From contig NZ_JABRWJ010000002.1 in the NCBI RefSeq assembly GCF_013266755.1, forward strand, positions 1 to 64,000: a DNA stretch of 64,000 nt, given 5' to 3'. Made by a program: the position numbers and the translations under genes. Under the pieces are notes generated by a model. It saw only the letters and a list, made by a program, of their open reading frames with translations, ran no database searches and had not been told where the DNA came from. The DNA comes from Pseudaquabacterium terrae (GTDB taxonomy: Bacteria; Pseudomonadota; Gammaproteobacteria; Burkholderiales; Burkholderiaceae_C). This document shows positions 17,060-25,974 of this stretch, in pieces. The stretch's first letter is position 1. Every line of letters starts with the position of its first letter.

Positions 17060-17749
17060 ATGCCTGTCCGCATGCTGCCGCAGCGACTCCGTTGCACCGC
17101 GCTCGCTGCGGCGCTGCTGGTCGGTGCGGCGACGGCCGGCGCGCAGCGCCCGCGCTCGGAGCGCGAGGAGCTCGCGCGCTCGCTGCTGCCCGACGTGCCG
17201 CTGCGCATCGGCCTGCGCTGCGCCACCGAAGCGCCCGCAGCGCCGGCGCCCGGCAGCGTGACCACCGGCACGACAGGCAGCACCGAGATGCCCGGCGCCC
17301 GCACCTGGCGCTCATCGGCCGCGGCGCCCGACGCGCCCTTGCTCGAAGTGACGGTGGCCAACGGCGAGCTCGGCAGCCTGCGCTGGCAGGACGGCCGCGC
17401 GCCGCAGCGCGAGTACGAGCTGGTCGGCGCCTGGCTGCCCTCGCCCGGCGCCTCCGCACCGCGTGGCGGGGCGCCCCGCGGCGCCATCACCTTGCAGCCG
17501 AGCAGCCGCCCCGACGCCCAGCGCGAGCTGCAGGTCGAGCCGCGCTGGCCCGGCGGCAGCGAGCCGGTGCGCATCACCGTCGTGACGCGGCAGACCACCG
17601 ACTCCGCGCCGGCCGCTGCGCGGCCCGGCTGGTCGCTGCAGACGGTGCTGCAAGTGCCGCTGGAGCGCTGGACCACGCTGGCGCGGGCGGTCGATGGCGG
17701 TGCGCCCGGCTGCGCGCTGCAGGTGAAGGTGTCGCGTACGGGTCGTTAG
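17060..17749 (+). CDS. Secreted hypothetical protein
   Basis: A 229-residue protein that I do not recognise. It has a Sec signal peptide (RLRCTALAAALLVGAATAGA, cleaved before QRPRS). The mature part is low in hydrophobics and rich in Pro, Ala, Gly and Arg, with two Cys (in GLRCATEA and PGCALQVKV) that could form a disulfide. A threonine/glycine-rich linker (VTTGTTGSTE) separates two parts. Its stop codon overlaps that of the convergent mltA by four bases (TTAG, 17746-17749). It may be a periplasmic or cell-wall accessory, but nothing shows a function. Confidence 0.75.
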   Translation: MPVRMLPQRLRCTALAAALLVGAATAGAQRPRSEREELARSLLPDVPLRIGLRCATEAPAAPAPGSVTTGTTGSTEMPGARTWRSSAAAPDAPLLEVTVANGELGSLRWQDGRAPQREYELVGAWLPSPGASAPRGGAPRGAITLQPSSRPDAQRELQVEPRWPGGSEPVRITVVTRQTTDSAPAAARPGWSLQTVLQVPLERWTTLARAVDGGAPGCALQVKVSRTGR

Positions 17750-18936
17750 GCCGGCGGCTTCGGCCACAGCGCCCACAGCCGCAGCGGCTGCTTCATGCGC
17801 CCGGCCTGCTGCTCGGCGGTCTCGCCGGTGCCCCAGAAGTAGTCGATGCGCACCGCGCCGGTGATTGCGCCGCCCGTGTCCTGCGCCATCACCAGCCGCC
17901 GCAGCGGCGTGCTCGACAGCGGCTCGGTGGTGTCCAGCCACAGCGGCGTGCCGTAGGGCACGGCGCTGGGGTCGACAGCCACCGAGCGGCCGGCGGTCAG
18001 CGGCACGCCTTGCGCGCCTTTCGGGCCGCTGGGCTGGCCGCTCACATCGGGCGTCAGCGCCTCCTCGCGGAAGAAGACCACGCGCGGATTGCTCCACAAC
18101 ATCTCGTTCAGGCGCTGCGGCGTCGCGCGCTGGCCCCAGTCGCGGATCGCCGGCCACGACGCGGCGTCGGCGCGCAGTTCACCCTGCTCGATCAGCCAGC
18201 GGCCGACCGAGCGGTAGGGCTGGTCGTTGTGCGCGGCGAAGGCCAGGCGCAGCTCGCGCTCGCGGCCGTCGGGCTCGACGAGGCGCAGCCGGCCCGAGCC
18301 CTGGATCTGCAGGACCAGCACGTCGAGTGGGCTGGCGACGTAGGCGATCTCGAGGCCGCGCAGCGCCTGGCGCGCCGCCGGCAGGGTCTCGAGCTGCTGG
18401 CGTGTCCAATACGGGCGGCGTTCGCCCAGGTCGGCGGGCGGGCGGTACAGCGGCACCGTGAAGCCGGGCCGCGGGCGCCGGCTGGCGGCGATCAGCGGCT
18501 CGAAGTAGCCGGTGGCCAGGCCTTGCGCCGTGCCGTCGCGGGCCTCGACGCGGTAGGGCTGCAGTTCCTGCTGCAGGAACTCGCGCGCGAAGCCGTGGTC
18601 GGCCGGCGTGAAGCGCGCGGCGCGCTGGCACACCCCGATCCACTCGGGCGTCGGCTTGATGCAGCCGGCGCGCAGCGCGGGCCACAGCTCGGCGCTGCGG
18701 TCGTCGGCCCAGCCCGGCAGCTCGGACCACGACACCGCCACCCAGCGCGCACCGGGACGCTCGATCACCGGGCCGGCGAGCGCCGGCGCGGGTGGCGTCG
18801 GGCGCGCTCGGCTGTCGGTCACCGGCGGCTGCGGCCGCGCGTCGTCGACCGGGGCCGGCCGCTCGCCGGGCGGCGCTGCGCAGCCGGCGACGATGCCTAG
18901 AATCGCCGCCGCTGCGCTGCGGGGTCCTGTTCTCAT
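17746..18936 (-). CDS. mltA: Membrane-bound lytic murein transglycosylase A (lipoprotein)
   Basis: A 396-residue outer-membrane lipoprotein that cleaves the MurNAc-GlcNAc bond of peptidoglycan, forming 1,6-anhydro ends. The lipobox GIVAGC near residue 19 supports the start at 18936 (MRTGPRSAAAAILG). The MltA domain is seen in WPALRAGCIKPTPEWIGVC and FEPLIAASRRPRPGFTVPLY. The C-terminal 3D double-psi barrel has LVMAQDTGGAITGAVRIDYF followed by WGTG, whose Asp residues include the catalytic acid. Its start codon overlaps that of a divergent 36-residue membrane protein gene (CATG, 18934-18937). Confidence 0.94.
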   Translation of the reverse strand: MRTGPRSAAAAILGIVAGCAAPPGERPAPVDDARPQPPVTDSRARPTPPAPALAGPVIERPGARWVAVSWSELPGWADDRSAELWPALRAGCIKPTPEWIGVCQRAARFTPADHGFAREFLQQELQPYRVEARDGTAQGLATGYFEPLIAASRRPRPGFTVPLYRPPADLGERRPYWTRQQLETLPAARQALRGLEIAYVASPLDVLVLQIQGSGRLRLVEPDGRERELRLAFAAHNDQPYRSVGRWLIEQGELRADAASWPAIRDWGQRATPQRLNEMLWSNPRVVFFREEALTPDVSGQPSGPKGAQGVPLTAGRSVAVDPSAVPYGTPLWLDTTEPLSSTPLRRLVMAQDTGGAITGAVRIDYFWGTGETAEQQAGRMKQPLRLWALWPKPPA

Positions 18937-19045
18937 GTGGGTGATTCTGTTGGAGGCCTTGGGAGCCTTGTTGCTGCTGGTATTCATCGTCTGGTGGACG
19001 ATGTTCAGCGGGCGCCGGCGCGGCGAGCGCCGCGACGACGAATAG
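18935..19045 (+). CDS. Small single-pass membrane protein (36 residues)
   Basis: The frame from ATG 18935 to TAG 19043-19045 encodes MWVILLEALGALLLLVFIVW, then WTMFSGRRRGERRDDE: one transmembrane helix and a short, highly charged cytoplasmic tail. This is a clean membrane-protein pattern rather than random high-GC antisense. GGGG lies about 8 bases before the ATG. The start codons of this gene and mltA share two bases on opposite strands, so each promoter and leader must lie inside the other gene. Function unknown; a link to MltA or cell-wall enzymes is only suggested by position. Confidence 0.6.
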   Translation: MWVILLEALGALLLLVFIVWWTMFSGRRRGERRDDE

Positions 19046-19047
19046 GC

Positions 19048-21051
19048 TCAATCGGGCAGCAAAAAGCTGCGCGGCCGCTCGCGCACGCGGCGCCGGATCG
19101 CCGCATACAGCCGGCGCTGATCACTCAGCGTGATGCCGCGCGAGCGCAGCGCGACGCGCAGCGCGAGCCAGAAGCTGACGCCCAGGTTCAGCACGCCGAT
19201 CAAGGGCAGCGAGGCGACGCAGGACCAGAACACCGGCATCTGCAGCGTGGCCCAGCCGAGCGTGCTGGCGGCGGCCGCGAGCTGACCGGTCGACAGGGTC
19301 ACGTGGCGCACGTCGATCGGCAGGCCGATGAAGGCGAACAGCGTCGGCACCAGCCCGAGCAGCAGCCCGAGCGACGCGTTGGCCGCGAGCCCCGAGATGT
19401 TGTGGCGCCACCAGTGCGCCCAGCGGCTGGCGCGCGAGGCGCCGAGCCGCGCGACGATGGCCGGGTGATGCGCGAGCGCGCTGTCGAGCCGGTGGTAGAC
19501 GAACCAGTTCTCGACCCAGCCGGCGATGAAGCTGCTGCCGAACAGCAAGATGCCGGTGAACGCCGCATACAGCAGCGTCGGCCCGACGATCGGCAGCGAG
19601 TGCAGCACGTGCACGGCATCGGCATCGCCGACCAGCGGCCGGCCGAACACCCACCACGCCAGCCACTGCAGCGCCAGCACGACCGGGATCACCATCGCCA
19701 GGTTGCCGACGATGCCGGCGATCTGCGAGCGCACCAGGTGGGCGACCTCATCGACGAAGTCCTCGACCGCCGCCTCGTCGGTGACGTTGGCGAGCTTCTC
19801 GGCCATCGCCGGCGCGGTCATCGCCGGCTGCTTGGTCGCCACGGTCCAGTGCAGCAGGTGGATCGCGATGAAGCACAGCGCGTAGTTGAGGCCGGCCGCG
19901 AAGCCGTTCCAGAACGGTGCCAGGCCGAGCGCGAGCAGGCCGAACTTCAGGAACACCGTCAGCGCGATGACGCCGCCGCCGCCGCTGGCCTTGGCCAGCA
20001 TCGCGCGGTACTCGGCGCGGGTGCGGGTGATGTAGTGCTCGCCGGTCTCGGCATGGCGCTCGGCGACCTTGCGCGCGAGCAGCGAGTACTGCCGCGCCAG
20101 CAGCGCGCGCAGGCTGAAGCGCTCGCGCGACAGCGCGACCAACTCGGCCAGCAGCTGCTGCAGCTCGCGCTGCGGCACGTCGGACAGCAGCACGCCGAGC
20201 AGCGCTTCGAGGCGCCGGATGCGCGCATCGAGCTGTTCCAGCTCGAACACGATGTGCACCGAGACGCCGAATTCCTCCAGGTGCGCGGTGACGCTGGCGG
20301 CGGCGCGGTGGCAGCGCTCCAGCAGCGCGCGCAGGAAGGTGACGTGGCGGCGCATCGCGGCGTCGTCGCCGCCGGACAGGGCGTCGGCCACCGCCTCTCC
20401 GGCGCGCACCAGCTGTTCGAACGGCCGGTCGGCGAGCAGGCCGGGGCTCATGCGCCGGCGCAGCTGCGGCGCCAGGCCGGCGGCGTGGATCGCGCTGACC
20501 AGCCAGGTCATTCCCTGCAGCAGCGGCGCGCGCCAGTCGGCGCCGTTGCCGTTGGTGCTGGCGCTGCCGTGGGTCGCCTGGCCATCGGCACGTGCCACCG
20601 CGAACAGCGCCGCCAGCCGGCGCAGCGTCGTCTCGTCGATCGCCCGCAGCCACGCGGCATCGCCGTCGTCGGTGAACAGCAGCGCGAACAGCACGCCCGG
20701 GTCGTCGGTGTCCGGCGTCGCCGGCAGGAAGCGCAGGCGCAGGCGCTCGCCGATCTCGCCCCAGACGTCACGCCGCGCGGTGAAACCGAAGTCAGCGAAC
20801 AGCGCGGCCAGGTCGGTCTCGCGCCAGAAGCGGCCGAGCAGCGCGACGATGCGCTGGCGCGGTTCGTCGTGGCGCTCGAGCACGTTCAGCAGGTGCTTCA
20901 GCCGCAGCACCGGCCGCGGCGTCTCGTCCGGCCCGCGCTCGGCCTCGCCATGCCGCAGCCACTCGACCAGCCGCACCAGCCAGGTGTGGCGTTCCGGGCG
21001 CGCGGCTTTCGGATCGGCGGCGTTGAGCAGCGCCGTCAGGTCCCAGGCCAA
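19048..21051 (-). CDS. SpecificRecomb-family (Gcr-like) multi-pass membrane protein
   Basis: A 667-residue protein of the family annotated as site-specific recombinase (after gonococcal Gcr). The N-terminal half (1-330) is soluble and helical. The C-terminal half has several clear membrane helices (VIALTVFLKFGLLALGLAPF; AMVIPVVLALQWLAWWVFG; LLYAAFTGILLFGSSFIAGW; GLLLGLVPTLFAFIGLPI). No catalytic tyrosine or serine recombinase signature is visible, and the membrane topology argues against a true recombinase. It lies directly after apaG on the same strand with a 14-base gap. True function unknown. Confidence 0.85.
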   Translation of the reverse strand: MAWDLTALLNAADPKAARPERHTWLVRLVEWLRHGEAERGPDETPRPVLRLKHLLNVLERHDEPRQRIVALLGRFWRETDLAALFADFGFTARRDVWGEIGERLRLRFLPATPDTDDPGVLFALLFTDDGDAAWLRAIDETTLRRLAALFAVARADGQATHGSASTNGNGADWRAPLLQGMTWLVSAIHAAGLAPQLRRRMSPGLLADRPFEQLVRAGEAVADALSGGDDAAMRRHVTFLRALLERCHRAAASVTAHLEEFGVSVHIVFELEQLDARIRRLEALLGVLLSDVPQRELQQLLAELVALSRERFSLRALLARQYSLLARKVAERHAETGEHYITRTRAEYRAMLAKASGGGGVIALTVFLKFGLLALGLAPFWNGFAAGLNYALCFIAIHLLHWTVATKQPAMTAPAMAEKLANVTDEAAVEDFVDEVAHLVRSQIAGIVGNLAMVIPVVLALQWLAWWVFGRPLVGDADAVHVLHSLPIVGPTLLYAAFTGILLFGSSFIAGWVENWFVYHRLDSALAHHPAIVARLGASRASRWAHWWRHNISGLAANASLGLLLGLVPTLFAFIGLPIDVRHVTLSTGQLAAAASTLGWATLQMPVFWSCVASLPLIGVLNLGVSFWLALRVALRSRGITLSDQRRLYAAIRRRVRERPRSFLLPD

Positions 21052-21065
21052 ATGAATGAATCTTT

Positions 21066-21440
21066 CTAGTGCAATGCGGCGGCGTCGGCCAGCGCGAATT
21101 CGGACACCGGCGTTTCGAACCAGTGAGCGTCGTCGGTGATGCAGAAGAACTCGCCCTGCATCGACCCCTGCGGCGTCGCGATCTGCGCCCAGCTGGTGTA
21201 TTCGAACTGCTCACCGGGCTTGAGCAGCGGCTGGTGGCCGACGACGCCGAGGCCCCGCACCTGCTGCACGTGGCCGCGGTGGTCGCTGATGCGCCAGTGG
21301 CGGGCGATCAGCTGCGCGGCGACGTCGCCGGTATTGCGGATCGTCACCGTGTAGGCGTACGCGTAAAGCTCGTTGGCCGCATCGGTCTGCTCGGGCAGCG
21401 GACGAACGGCGACGCTGCAGGTGAATTCAGGACGAGACAT
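21066..21440 (-). CDS. apaG: ApaG protein (DUF525)
   Basis: A 124-residue immunoglobulin-like beta-sandwich protein associated with Co2+ tolerance and Mg2+ homeostasis in enterobacteria. Family signatures are YAYTVTIRNTGDVAAQLIAR, HWRISDHRG, the glycine-rich VRGLGVVGHQPLLKPGE and FEYTSWAQIATPQGSMQGEF. Its length matches the family. It is divergent from rpe with a 66-base gap, an arrangement common in Burkholderiales, and probably shares a transcript with the downstream SpecificRecomb gene. Confidence 0.95.
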   Translation of the reverse strand: MSRPEFTCSVAVRPLPEQTDAANELYAYAYTVTIRNTGDVAAQLIARHWRISDHRGHVQQVRGLGVVGHQPLLKPGEQFEYTSWAQIATPQGSMQGEFFCITDDAHWFETPVSEFALADAAALH

Positions 21441-21506
21441 CGGAGCATTCTAGGAAGCCTGTGAAAATCGCCGAGGTATCCGCACGTATCTCCTGCCCAT
21501 CCCCCT

Positions 21507-22190
21507 ATGTCGCGCACCTTTCGCATTGCCCCCAGCATCCTGTCCGCCGACTTCGCCCGCCTCGGCGACGAAGTGCGCAACGTCATCGGCGCCGGTGCCG
21601 ACTGGATCCATTTCGACGTGATGGACAACCATTACGTGCCGAACCTGACCTTCGGGCCGATGGTCTGCGAGGCGCTGCGCAAGCACGCGTTGGCGGCCGA
21701 CGGCGCCCGCGTGCCGATCGACGTGCACCTGATGGTGCAGCCGGTCGATGCGCTGGCACAGGCTTTCGCGAAGGCCGGCGCCGACTACATCAGCTTCCAT
21801 CCGGACGCCAGCGCGCACGTCGACCGCTCGCTGCAGGTGATCCAGGCGGCCGGCTGCAAGGCCGGGCTGGTGTTCAACCCGGCGAGCCCGATCGACGTGC
21901 TCGAGTGGGTGATCGACAAGGTCGACCTGGTGCTGGTGATGAGCGTCAACCCCGGCTTCGGCGGCCAGAGCTTCATCGACAGCGCGCTGCGCAAGACCGA
22001 GCGGCTGCGCAAGCTGATCGATGCCAGCGGTCGCGACATCCGGCTGGAAGTCGACGGCGGCATCAAGGTCGACAACATCCGCCGCGTCGCCGATGCCGGC
22101 GCCGACACCTTCGTCGCTGGCAGCGCGATCTTCGGCCAGGCCGACTATCGCGTGGTGATCGACCAGATGCGCGCGGCGCTTGCGGCGTGA
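21507..22190 (+). CDS. rpe: Ribulose-phosphate 3-epimerase
   Basis: A 227-residue TIM-barrel enzyme interconverting ribulose-5-phosphate and xylulose-5-phosphate in the pentose-phosphate pathway (and the Calvin cycle where present). Visible motifs are [16 protein letters not shown], the metal-site [42 protein letters not shown] and [12 protein letters not shown]. Full length. Its stop overlaps the GTG start of gph (GTGA, 22187-22190), indicating translational coupling. Confidence 0.97.
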   Translation: MSRTFRIAPSILSADFARLGDEVRNVIGAGADWIHFDVMDNHYVPNLTFGPMVCEALRKHALAADGARVPIDVHLMVQPVDALAQAFAKAGADYISFHPDASAHVDRSLQVIQAAGCKAGLVFNPASPIDVLEWVIDKVDLVLVMSVNPGFGGQSFIDSALRKTERLRKLIDASGRDIRLEVDGGIKVDNIRRVADAGADTFVAGSAIFGQADYRVVIDQMRAALAA

Positions 22191-22864
22191 GCGGCGGCGC
22201 CCGGCTTCAAGCGGCGATCGTCGACCTCGACGGCACGCTGATCGACACCGTCGGCGATTTCGAGCTGGCGCTGAATCGCATGCTGGCGGACCTGGGCCAG
22301 CGTGGCGTGGCGCGCGCCTTCATCGAGCGCACCGTCGGCCGCGGCTCGGAGCACCTGATCCGCTCGACCTTGACCGAGGTCGGCGCCGCGCAGTCGCTCT
22401 ACGACGACGCCTGGCAGCGCTACCAGGCGCACTACCTGGCGATCAACGGCCAGTGCGCGCAGGTCTATCCCGGCGTGGTCGAGGGGTTGCAGCAGTTGGT
22501 GCAGGCCGGGCTGAAGCTCGCCTGCCTGACCAACAAGCCCGGCGCTTTCGCGCGCCCGCTGCTGGCGGCCAAGGGGCTCGATCGTTTCTTCGCCCACGTC
22601 TTCGGCGGGGATGCCTTCGAGCGCAAGAAGCCCGATCCGCTGCCGGTGCAACGCGCTTGCGCGGCGCTGGGCAGCGCGCCGGCGCGCACGCTGGTCATCG
22701 GCGACTCGAGCAACGATGCGCGAGCGGCGCGCGCCGCCGGCTGCCCGGTCGTGCTGGTGAACTACGGCTACAACCACGGCGAGCCGGTCGCCGCGGCCGG
22801 CGCCGATGCGGTCATCGAGCGGCTCGATGCGCTCGATGTCGGCGCGCTGCACGGGCGCGCCTGA
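22187..22864 (+). CDS. gph: Phosphoglycolate phosphatase (HAD superfamily)
   Basis: A 225-residue cytoplasmic phosphatase that hydrolyses 2-phosphoglycolate. HAD motif I is [11 protein letters not shown] near residue 12; motif II is [12 protein letters not shown]; motifs III and IV are KKPDP and [17 protein letters not shown]. The start is GTG at 22187, fused by a four-base overlap to the rpe stop, giving [16 protein letters not shown]. The rpe-gph pairing, often followed by trp genes, is typical of proteobacteria; here trpE lies about 1 kb on. Confidence 0.93.
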   Translation: MSGGARLQAAIVDLDGTLIDTVGDFELALNRMLADLGQRGVARAFIERTVGRGSEHLIRSTLTEVGAAQSLYDDAWQRYQAHYLAINGQCAQVYPGVVEGLQQLVQAGLKLACLTNKPGAFARPLLAAKGLDRFFAHVFGGDAFERKKPDPLPVQRACAALGSAPARTLVIGDSSNDARAARAAGCPVVLVNYGYNHGEPVAAAGADAVIERLDALDVGALHGRA

Positions 22865-22869
22865 AGCGC

Positions 22870-23487
22870 TCAGTTCTCGACGCGTGGCTGCGGCTTGTGG
22901 CCGAGAAGCAGGTCCTTCAGGGCCGTATCGGCCGGCTTGCTGCCGAGCCAGATGCGCAGCAGGCCGGTGAAGAATTCCGGCTCCTTGATCGATTCGCCGA
23001 CCACCTTGCCGTTGACCAGCACCGAGGTGCCGGCATTCGGCAGGAACTCGACGCTGAAGCTCTCGCCGGTATTGAGCTTCTTCTTCGCCGCGAAGATCTC
23101 GCCCATGCGGATGGTGCCGGGAATCGACTTGGCGAACTCCTCGCGCGGTGAGTTGTCCTGCATGCCGCGGGTGAAGAGCTTGCCGAGCTCGTTGGCGTCG
23201 ATGTCGCGCAGCATCACGACATGGATGCGCTTCGGGCCGCCGGTGGCGATCGCAGCCTCGGGCGTGCCCGCCTTCTGCGTCAGGTACAGGCCCGCGGTGT
23301 AGACCTTGAACACCGCCTTGTAGCGGATGCCGGCGCCGTTGAGCACCAGGGTCTCGCCGCCGACGCGCACGGTGTTGTCGTACTTGACGCCGCCGACCTC
23401 GGTGGTCTGGGCGCCGGCCGGCATCGCGGCGAGCAGGCCGGCGAGGCTCAGGCCGGCGGCCGCCAACAGGGTTCGTCGAAAAATCAC
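22870..23487 (-). CDS. Chalcone-isomerase-like secreted protein
   Basis: A 205-residue protein with a signal peptide (FRRTLLAAAGLSLAGLLAAM, ending AGA) and the fold family named after chalcone isomerase (KYDNTVRVGGETLVLNGAGI; YKAVFKVYTAGLYLTQKAGT; RIHVVMLRDIDANELGKLFT). Bacterial members are periplasmic and lack known isomerase activity. The start is GTG at 23487, preceded by AAGGAAG at ideal spacing; the longer frame from 23586 would put the signal peptide inside the protein. It is convergent with gph (five-base gap) and divergent from the trp leader. Confidence 0.88.
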   Translation of the reverse strand: MIFRRTLLAAAGLSLAGLLAAMPAGAQTTEVGGVKYDNTVRVGGETLVLNGAGIRYKAVFKVYTAGLYLTQKAGTPEAAIATGGPKRIHVVMLRDIDANELGKLFTRGMQDNSPREEFAKSIPGTIRMGEIFAAKKKLNTGESFSVEFLPNAGTSVLVNGKVVGESIKEPEFFTGLLRIWLGSKPADTALKDLLLGHKPQPRVEN

Positions 23488-23589
23488 TGCAACTTCCTTG
23501 TCTTTCGAGCGCCCCCAAGATTGCGGGCTGGCGCAAAACCCGAAAGTATGCATACGTTTCCGAAGCCCCGCCATCAATGAAGTCACGCT

Positions 23590-23620
23590 TTGCGTTGCCG
23601 CAACTGCGCCGCGCTACACT
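23590..23620 (+). promoter_or_regulatory. Candidate promoter of the trp leader
   Basis: A -10-like TACACT (23615-23620) lies 19 bases after a poor -35, TTGCGT (23590-23595). With usual start-site spacing, transcription would begin at about 23626-23630, at or just before the leader-peptide ATG. An inverted repeat TTGCG-N4-CGCAA (23590-23603) overlaps the -35 and could be an operator; a related TTGCG-N6-CGCAA lies at 23521-23536. Confidence 0.4.
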
Positions 23621-23629
23621 CGCCGGCCT

Positions 23630-23710
23630 ATGTTCATCACGCGCAAGCAGACCAAAGGTTCAGCGGACCGGGGAGCCTGGCCCTGGCGACACTGTCTCGC
23701 CGCCGTCTGA
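23630..23710 (+). CDS. Candidate trp operon leader peptide (TrpL-like, 26 residues)
   Basis: A short frame, ATG 23630 to TGA 23708-23710, encodes a 26-residue peptide starting MFITRKQTKG and containing DRGAWPWRH. The two Trp codons (23678-23680 and 23684-23686) are close together, as expected for ribosome stalling in attenuation. It lies about 180 bases upstream of trpE and has no Shine-Dalgarno sequence. The predicted transcription start falls almost on the ATG, so it could be leaderless, as reported for Sinorhizobium trpL. No U-rich terminator follows, so the mechanism is open. Confidence 0.42.
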   Translation: MFITRKQTKGSADRGAWPWRHCLAAV

Positions 23711-23781
23711 CTTGCCGCTGGCCGACCGGCCGACTCCGTCCCCGACACCCGCATCCGGTCCCGCCACACGGCACATCGCTC

Positions 23782-23817
23782 GAGGTGGCTGCCGCGTTCT
23801 GACCGCGCCAGCCCCTC
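23782..23817 (+). promoter_or_regulatory. Strong hairpin in the trpE leader (possible attenuator)
   Basis: GAGG-GGCTG-CGCG (23782-23797) pairs with CGCG-CAGCC-CCTC (23804-23817), giving 13 base pairs interrupted by one bulge and one mismatch around a seven-base loop. It lies between the Trp-containing leader frame and trpE. CGCCAG in its right arm could instead pair with CTGGCG at the second Trp codon, giving a possible switch. No T-run follows, so any termination would not be of the classical intrinsic type. A second hairpin (arms 23846-23855 and 23861-23870) lies just before the trpE ribosome binding site. Confidence 0.4.
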
Positions 23818-23893
23818 ACCGTCGACATCGACGCACGATTGATGGCGCTCGCGCCGCGATGGCGTGAGCGTCGGGCATCAGGAGGCCCGACCC

Positions 23894-25384
23894 GTGATCA
23901 CCGAACTCGAATTCAAGAGCCTTGCCGCGCAGGGCTTCAACCGCATCCCCTTGTTGACCGAGGCGCTGGCCGACCTCGAAACCCCGCTGTCGCTGTACCT
24001 GAAGCTCGCCGGCGGCCAGAAGCACAGCTTCCTGCTCGAATCCGTCGTCGGTGGTGAGCGCTTCGGCCGCTACTCGTTCATCGGCCTGCCGGCGCGCACG
24101 CTGTTGCGCGCGACCGGCGCGAGCACCGAGATCGTCACCGACGACCGCGTCGTCGAGACGCACGAGGGCAACCCGCTCGACGTGATCGCCGCCTACCAGG
24201 CGCGCTTCAAGGTCGCGCTGCGGCCCGGGCTGCCCCGCTTCTGTGGCGGGCTGGCCGGCTACTTCGGCTACGACGCGGTGCGCTACATGGAGCCCAAGCT
24301 CTCGCAGACCGCCAAGCCGGGCGGCCTCGACACACCGGACATCCTGCTGCTGCATTGCGAAGAGCTGGCGGTGATCGACAACCTGTCGGGCCGGCTCTAC
24401 CTGATCGTCTACGCCGACCCGGCCGAGCCCGAGGCCTACTTCAAGGCCAAGCGGCGGCTCGCTGAGCTGGGTGACCGGCTGCGCTTTTCGGTGACGGCGC
24501 CGCCGGTCAAGCGCGGGCCTTCGTATGCCGTCGAGCGCGAGTTCTCGAAACAGGCCTACCTCGATGCCGTACTGAAGAGCAAGGAATACATCGCCGCCGG
24601 CGACATGATGCAGGTACAGATCGGCCAGCGGCTTAAAAAGCGCTACACCGAGTCGCCGCTGTCGCTGTACCGCGCGCTGCGTTCGCTGAATCCGAGCCCG
24701 TACATGTATTTCTACGACTTCGGCAGCTTCCAGGTGGTCGGCGCATCACCCGAGATCCTGGTGCGGCACGAGCACGTGCAGACCGCGGACGGCCAGACCG
24801 GCGACAAGATCACCATTCGCCCGCTCGCCGGCACGCGGCCGCGCGGCACCTCGCCGGAGGCCGACAAAGCCATCGAGGCCGAGCTGCTGGCCGATCCGAA
24901 GGAGCGGGCCGAGCACCTGATGCTGATCGACCTGGCACGCAACGACATCGGCCGCATCGCGTTGACCGGCAGCGTCAAGGTCACCGAGGCCTTCGTCGTC
25001 GAGCGCTACTCGCACGTGATGCACATCGTCAGCAACGTCGAGGGCATGCTGAAACCCGGCATGAGCAACATGGACGTGCTGCGCGCCACCTTCCCGGCCG
25101 GCACGCTGACCGGCGCGCCGAAGATCCGCGCGATGGAGATCATCGACGAGCTGGAACCGGTCAAGCGCGGCATCTACGGCGGCGCCTGCGGCTACTTGAG
25201 CTACGCCGGCGACATGGACGTGGCGATTGCCATCCGCACCGGCATCGTCCAGAACAACACGCTGTACGTGCAGGCGGCGGCGGGCGTGGTTGCCGACTCG
25301 GTGCCTGAGCTGGAGTGGAAGGAAACCGAGCACAAGGCGCGCGCGCTGATCCGCGCCGCCGAACTCGTCGAGGAGGGCTTCTGA
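23894..25384 (+). CDS. trpE: Anthranilate synthase component I
   Basis: A 496-residue enzyme that converts chorismate to anthranilate using ammonia supplied by TrpG; first step of tryptophan synthesis. The N-terminal feedback-binding region includes [19 protein letters not shown], whose LLES-type motif is linked to Trp inhibition. The C-terminal chorismate-binding core has [30 protein letters not shown] and [20 protein letters not shown]. The start is GTG at 23894 ([18 protein letters not shown]), preceded by AGGAGG; an in-frame GTG 30 bases earlier would overlap this site. It is co-directional with trpG (one-base gap). Confidence 0.97.
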   Translation: MITELEFKSLAAQGFNRIPLLTEALADLETPLSLYLKLAGGQKHSFLLESVVGGERFGRYSFIGLPARTLLRATGASTEIVTDDRVVETHEGNPLDVIAAYQARFKVALRPGLPRFCGGLAGYFGYDAVRYMEPKLSQTAKPGGLDTPDILLLHCEELAVIDNLSGRLYLIVYADPAEPEAYFKAKRRLAELGDRLRFSVTAPPVKRGPSYAVEREFSKQAYLDAVLKSKEYIAAGDMMQVQIGQRLKKRYTESPLSLYRALRSLNPSPYMYFYDFGSFQVVGASPEILVRHEHVQTADGQTGDKITIRPLAGTRPRGTSPEADKAIEAELLADPKERAEHLMLIDLARNDIGRIALTGSVKVTEAFVVERYSHVMHIVSNVEGMLKPGMSNMDVLRATFPAGTLTGAPKIRAMEIIDELEPVKRGIYGGACGYLSYAGDMDVAIAIRTGIVQNNTLYVQAAAGVVADSVPELEWKETEHKARALIRAAELVEEGF

Positions 25385-25385
25385 C

Positions 25386-25970
25386 ATGTTGCTCATGATC
25401 GACAACTACGACTCGTTCACCTTCAACCTGGTGCAGTACTTCGGCGAGCTGGGCCAGCAGGTGGTGGTTCATCGCAACGACGAGATCACGCTCGAAGGCA
25501 TCGCCGGGCTGAAACCCGAGTACCTGGTGCTGTCACCGGGGCCGTGTTCGCCGGCCGAGGCCGGCATCTGCGTGCCGGCGATCCGCGAGTTCATCGGCAA
25601 GTTGCCGATCCTCGGCGTCTGCCTCGGCCACCAGAGCATCGGTGCGGCGCTCGGCGGCAAGATCGTGCGGGCGCAGCAGCAGATGCACGGCAAGGCCAGC
25701 ACGCTGGCAACTGATCAGCACGGCGTCTACACCGGGCTGCCGGCGCAGTTCAGCGTGGTGCGCTACCACTCGCTGGTGATCGAGCGCGAGAGTTGCCCGC
25801 AGGAACTGGTGGTCACGTCGACGTCGGAGGACGGCGAGATCATGGGCGTGCGCCACCGCGCGCTCGCCGGCACCGCGAATCCGCTCGAAGGCGTGCAGTT
25901 CCACCCGGAGTCGATCCTGTCGGAGCATGGCCATGCGATGCTGCGCAACTTCCTGACCCGCATGAAATGA
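25386..25970 (+). CDS. trpG: Anthranilate synthase component II (glutamine amidotransferase)
   Basis: A 194-residue class I glutamine amidotransferase that hydrolyses glutamine and channels ammonia to TrpE. The N-terminus [20 protein letters not shown], the nucleophile motif [15 protein letters not shown] (Cys near residue 79) and the catalytic HPES near residue 170 are all present. It may also serve aminodeoxychorismate synthase, as in other bacteria. It begins one base after trpE ends and is followed by a palindromic repeat. Confidence 0.97.
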   Translation: MLLMIDNYDSFTFNLVQYFGELGQQVVVHRNDEITLEGIAGLKPEYLVLSPGPCSPAEAGICVPAIREFIGKLPILGVCLGHQSIGAALGGKIVRAQQQMHGKASTLATDQHGVYTGLPAQFSVVRYHSLVIERESCPQELVVTSTSEDGEIMGVRHRALAGTANPLEGVQFHPESILSEHGHAMLRNFLTRMK

Positions 25971-25974
25971 CCCA

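Noticed and set aside
19048-21051. A true site-specific recombinase with nearby attachment sites
   Set aside because: The protein is a multi-pass membrane protein without recombinase catalytic residues, and no att-like repeats or mobile genes are seen.
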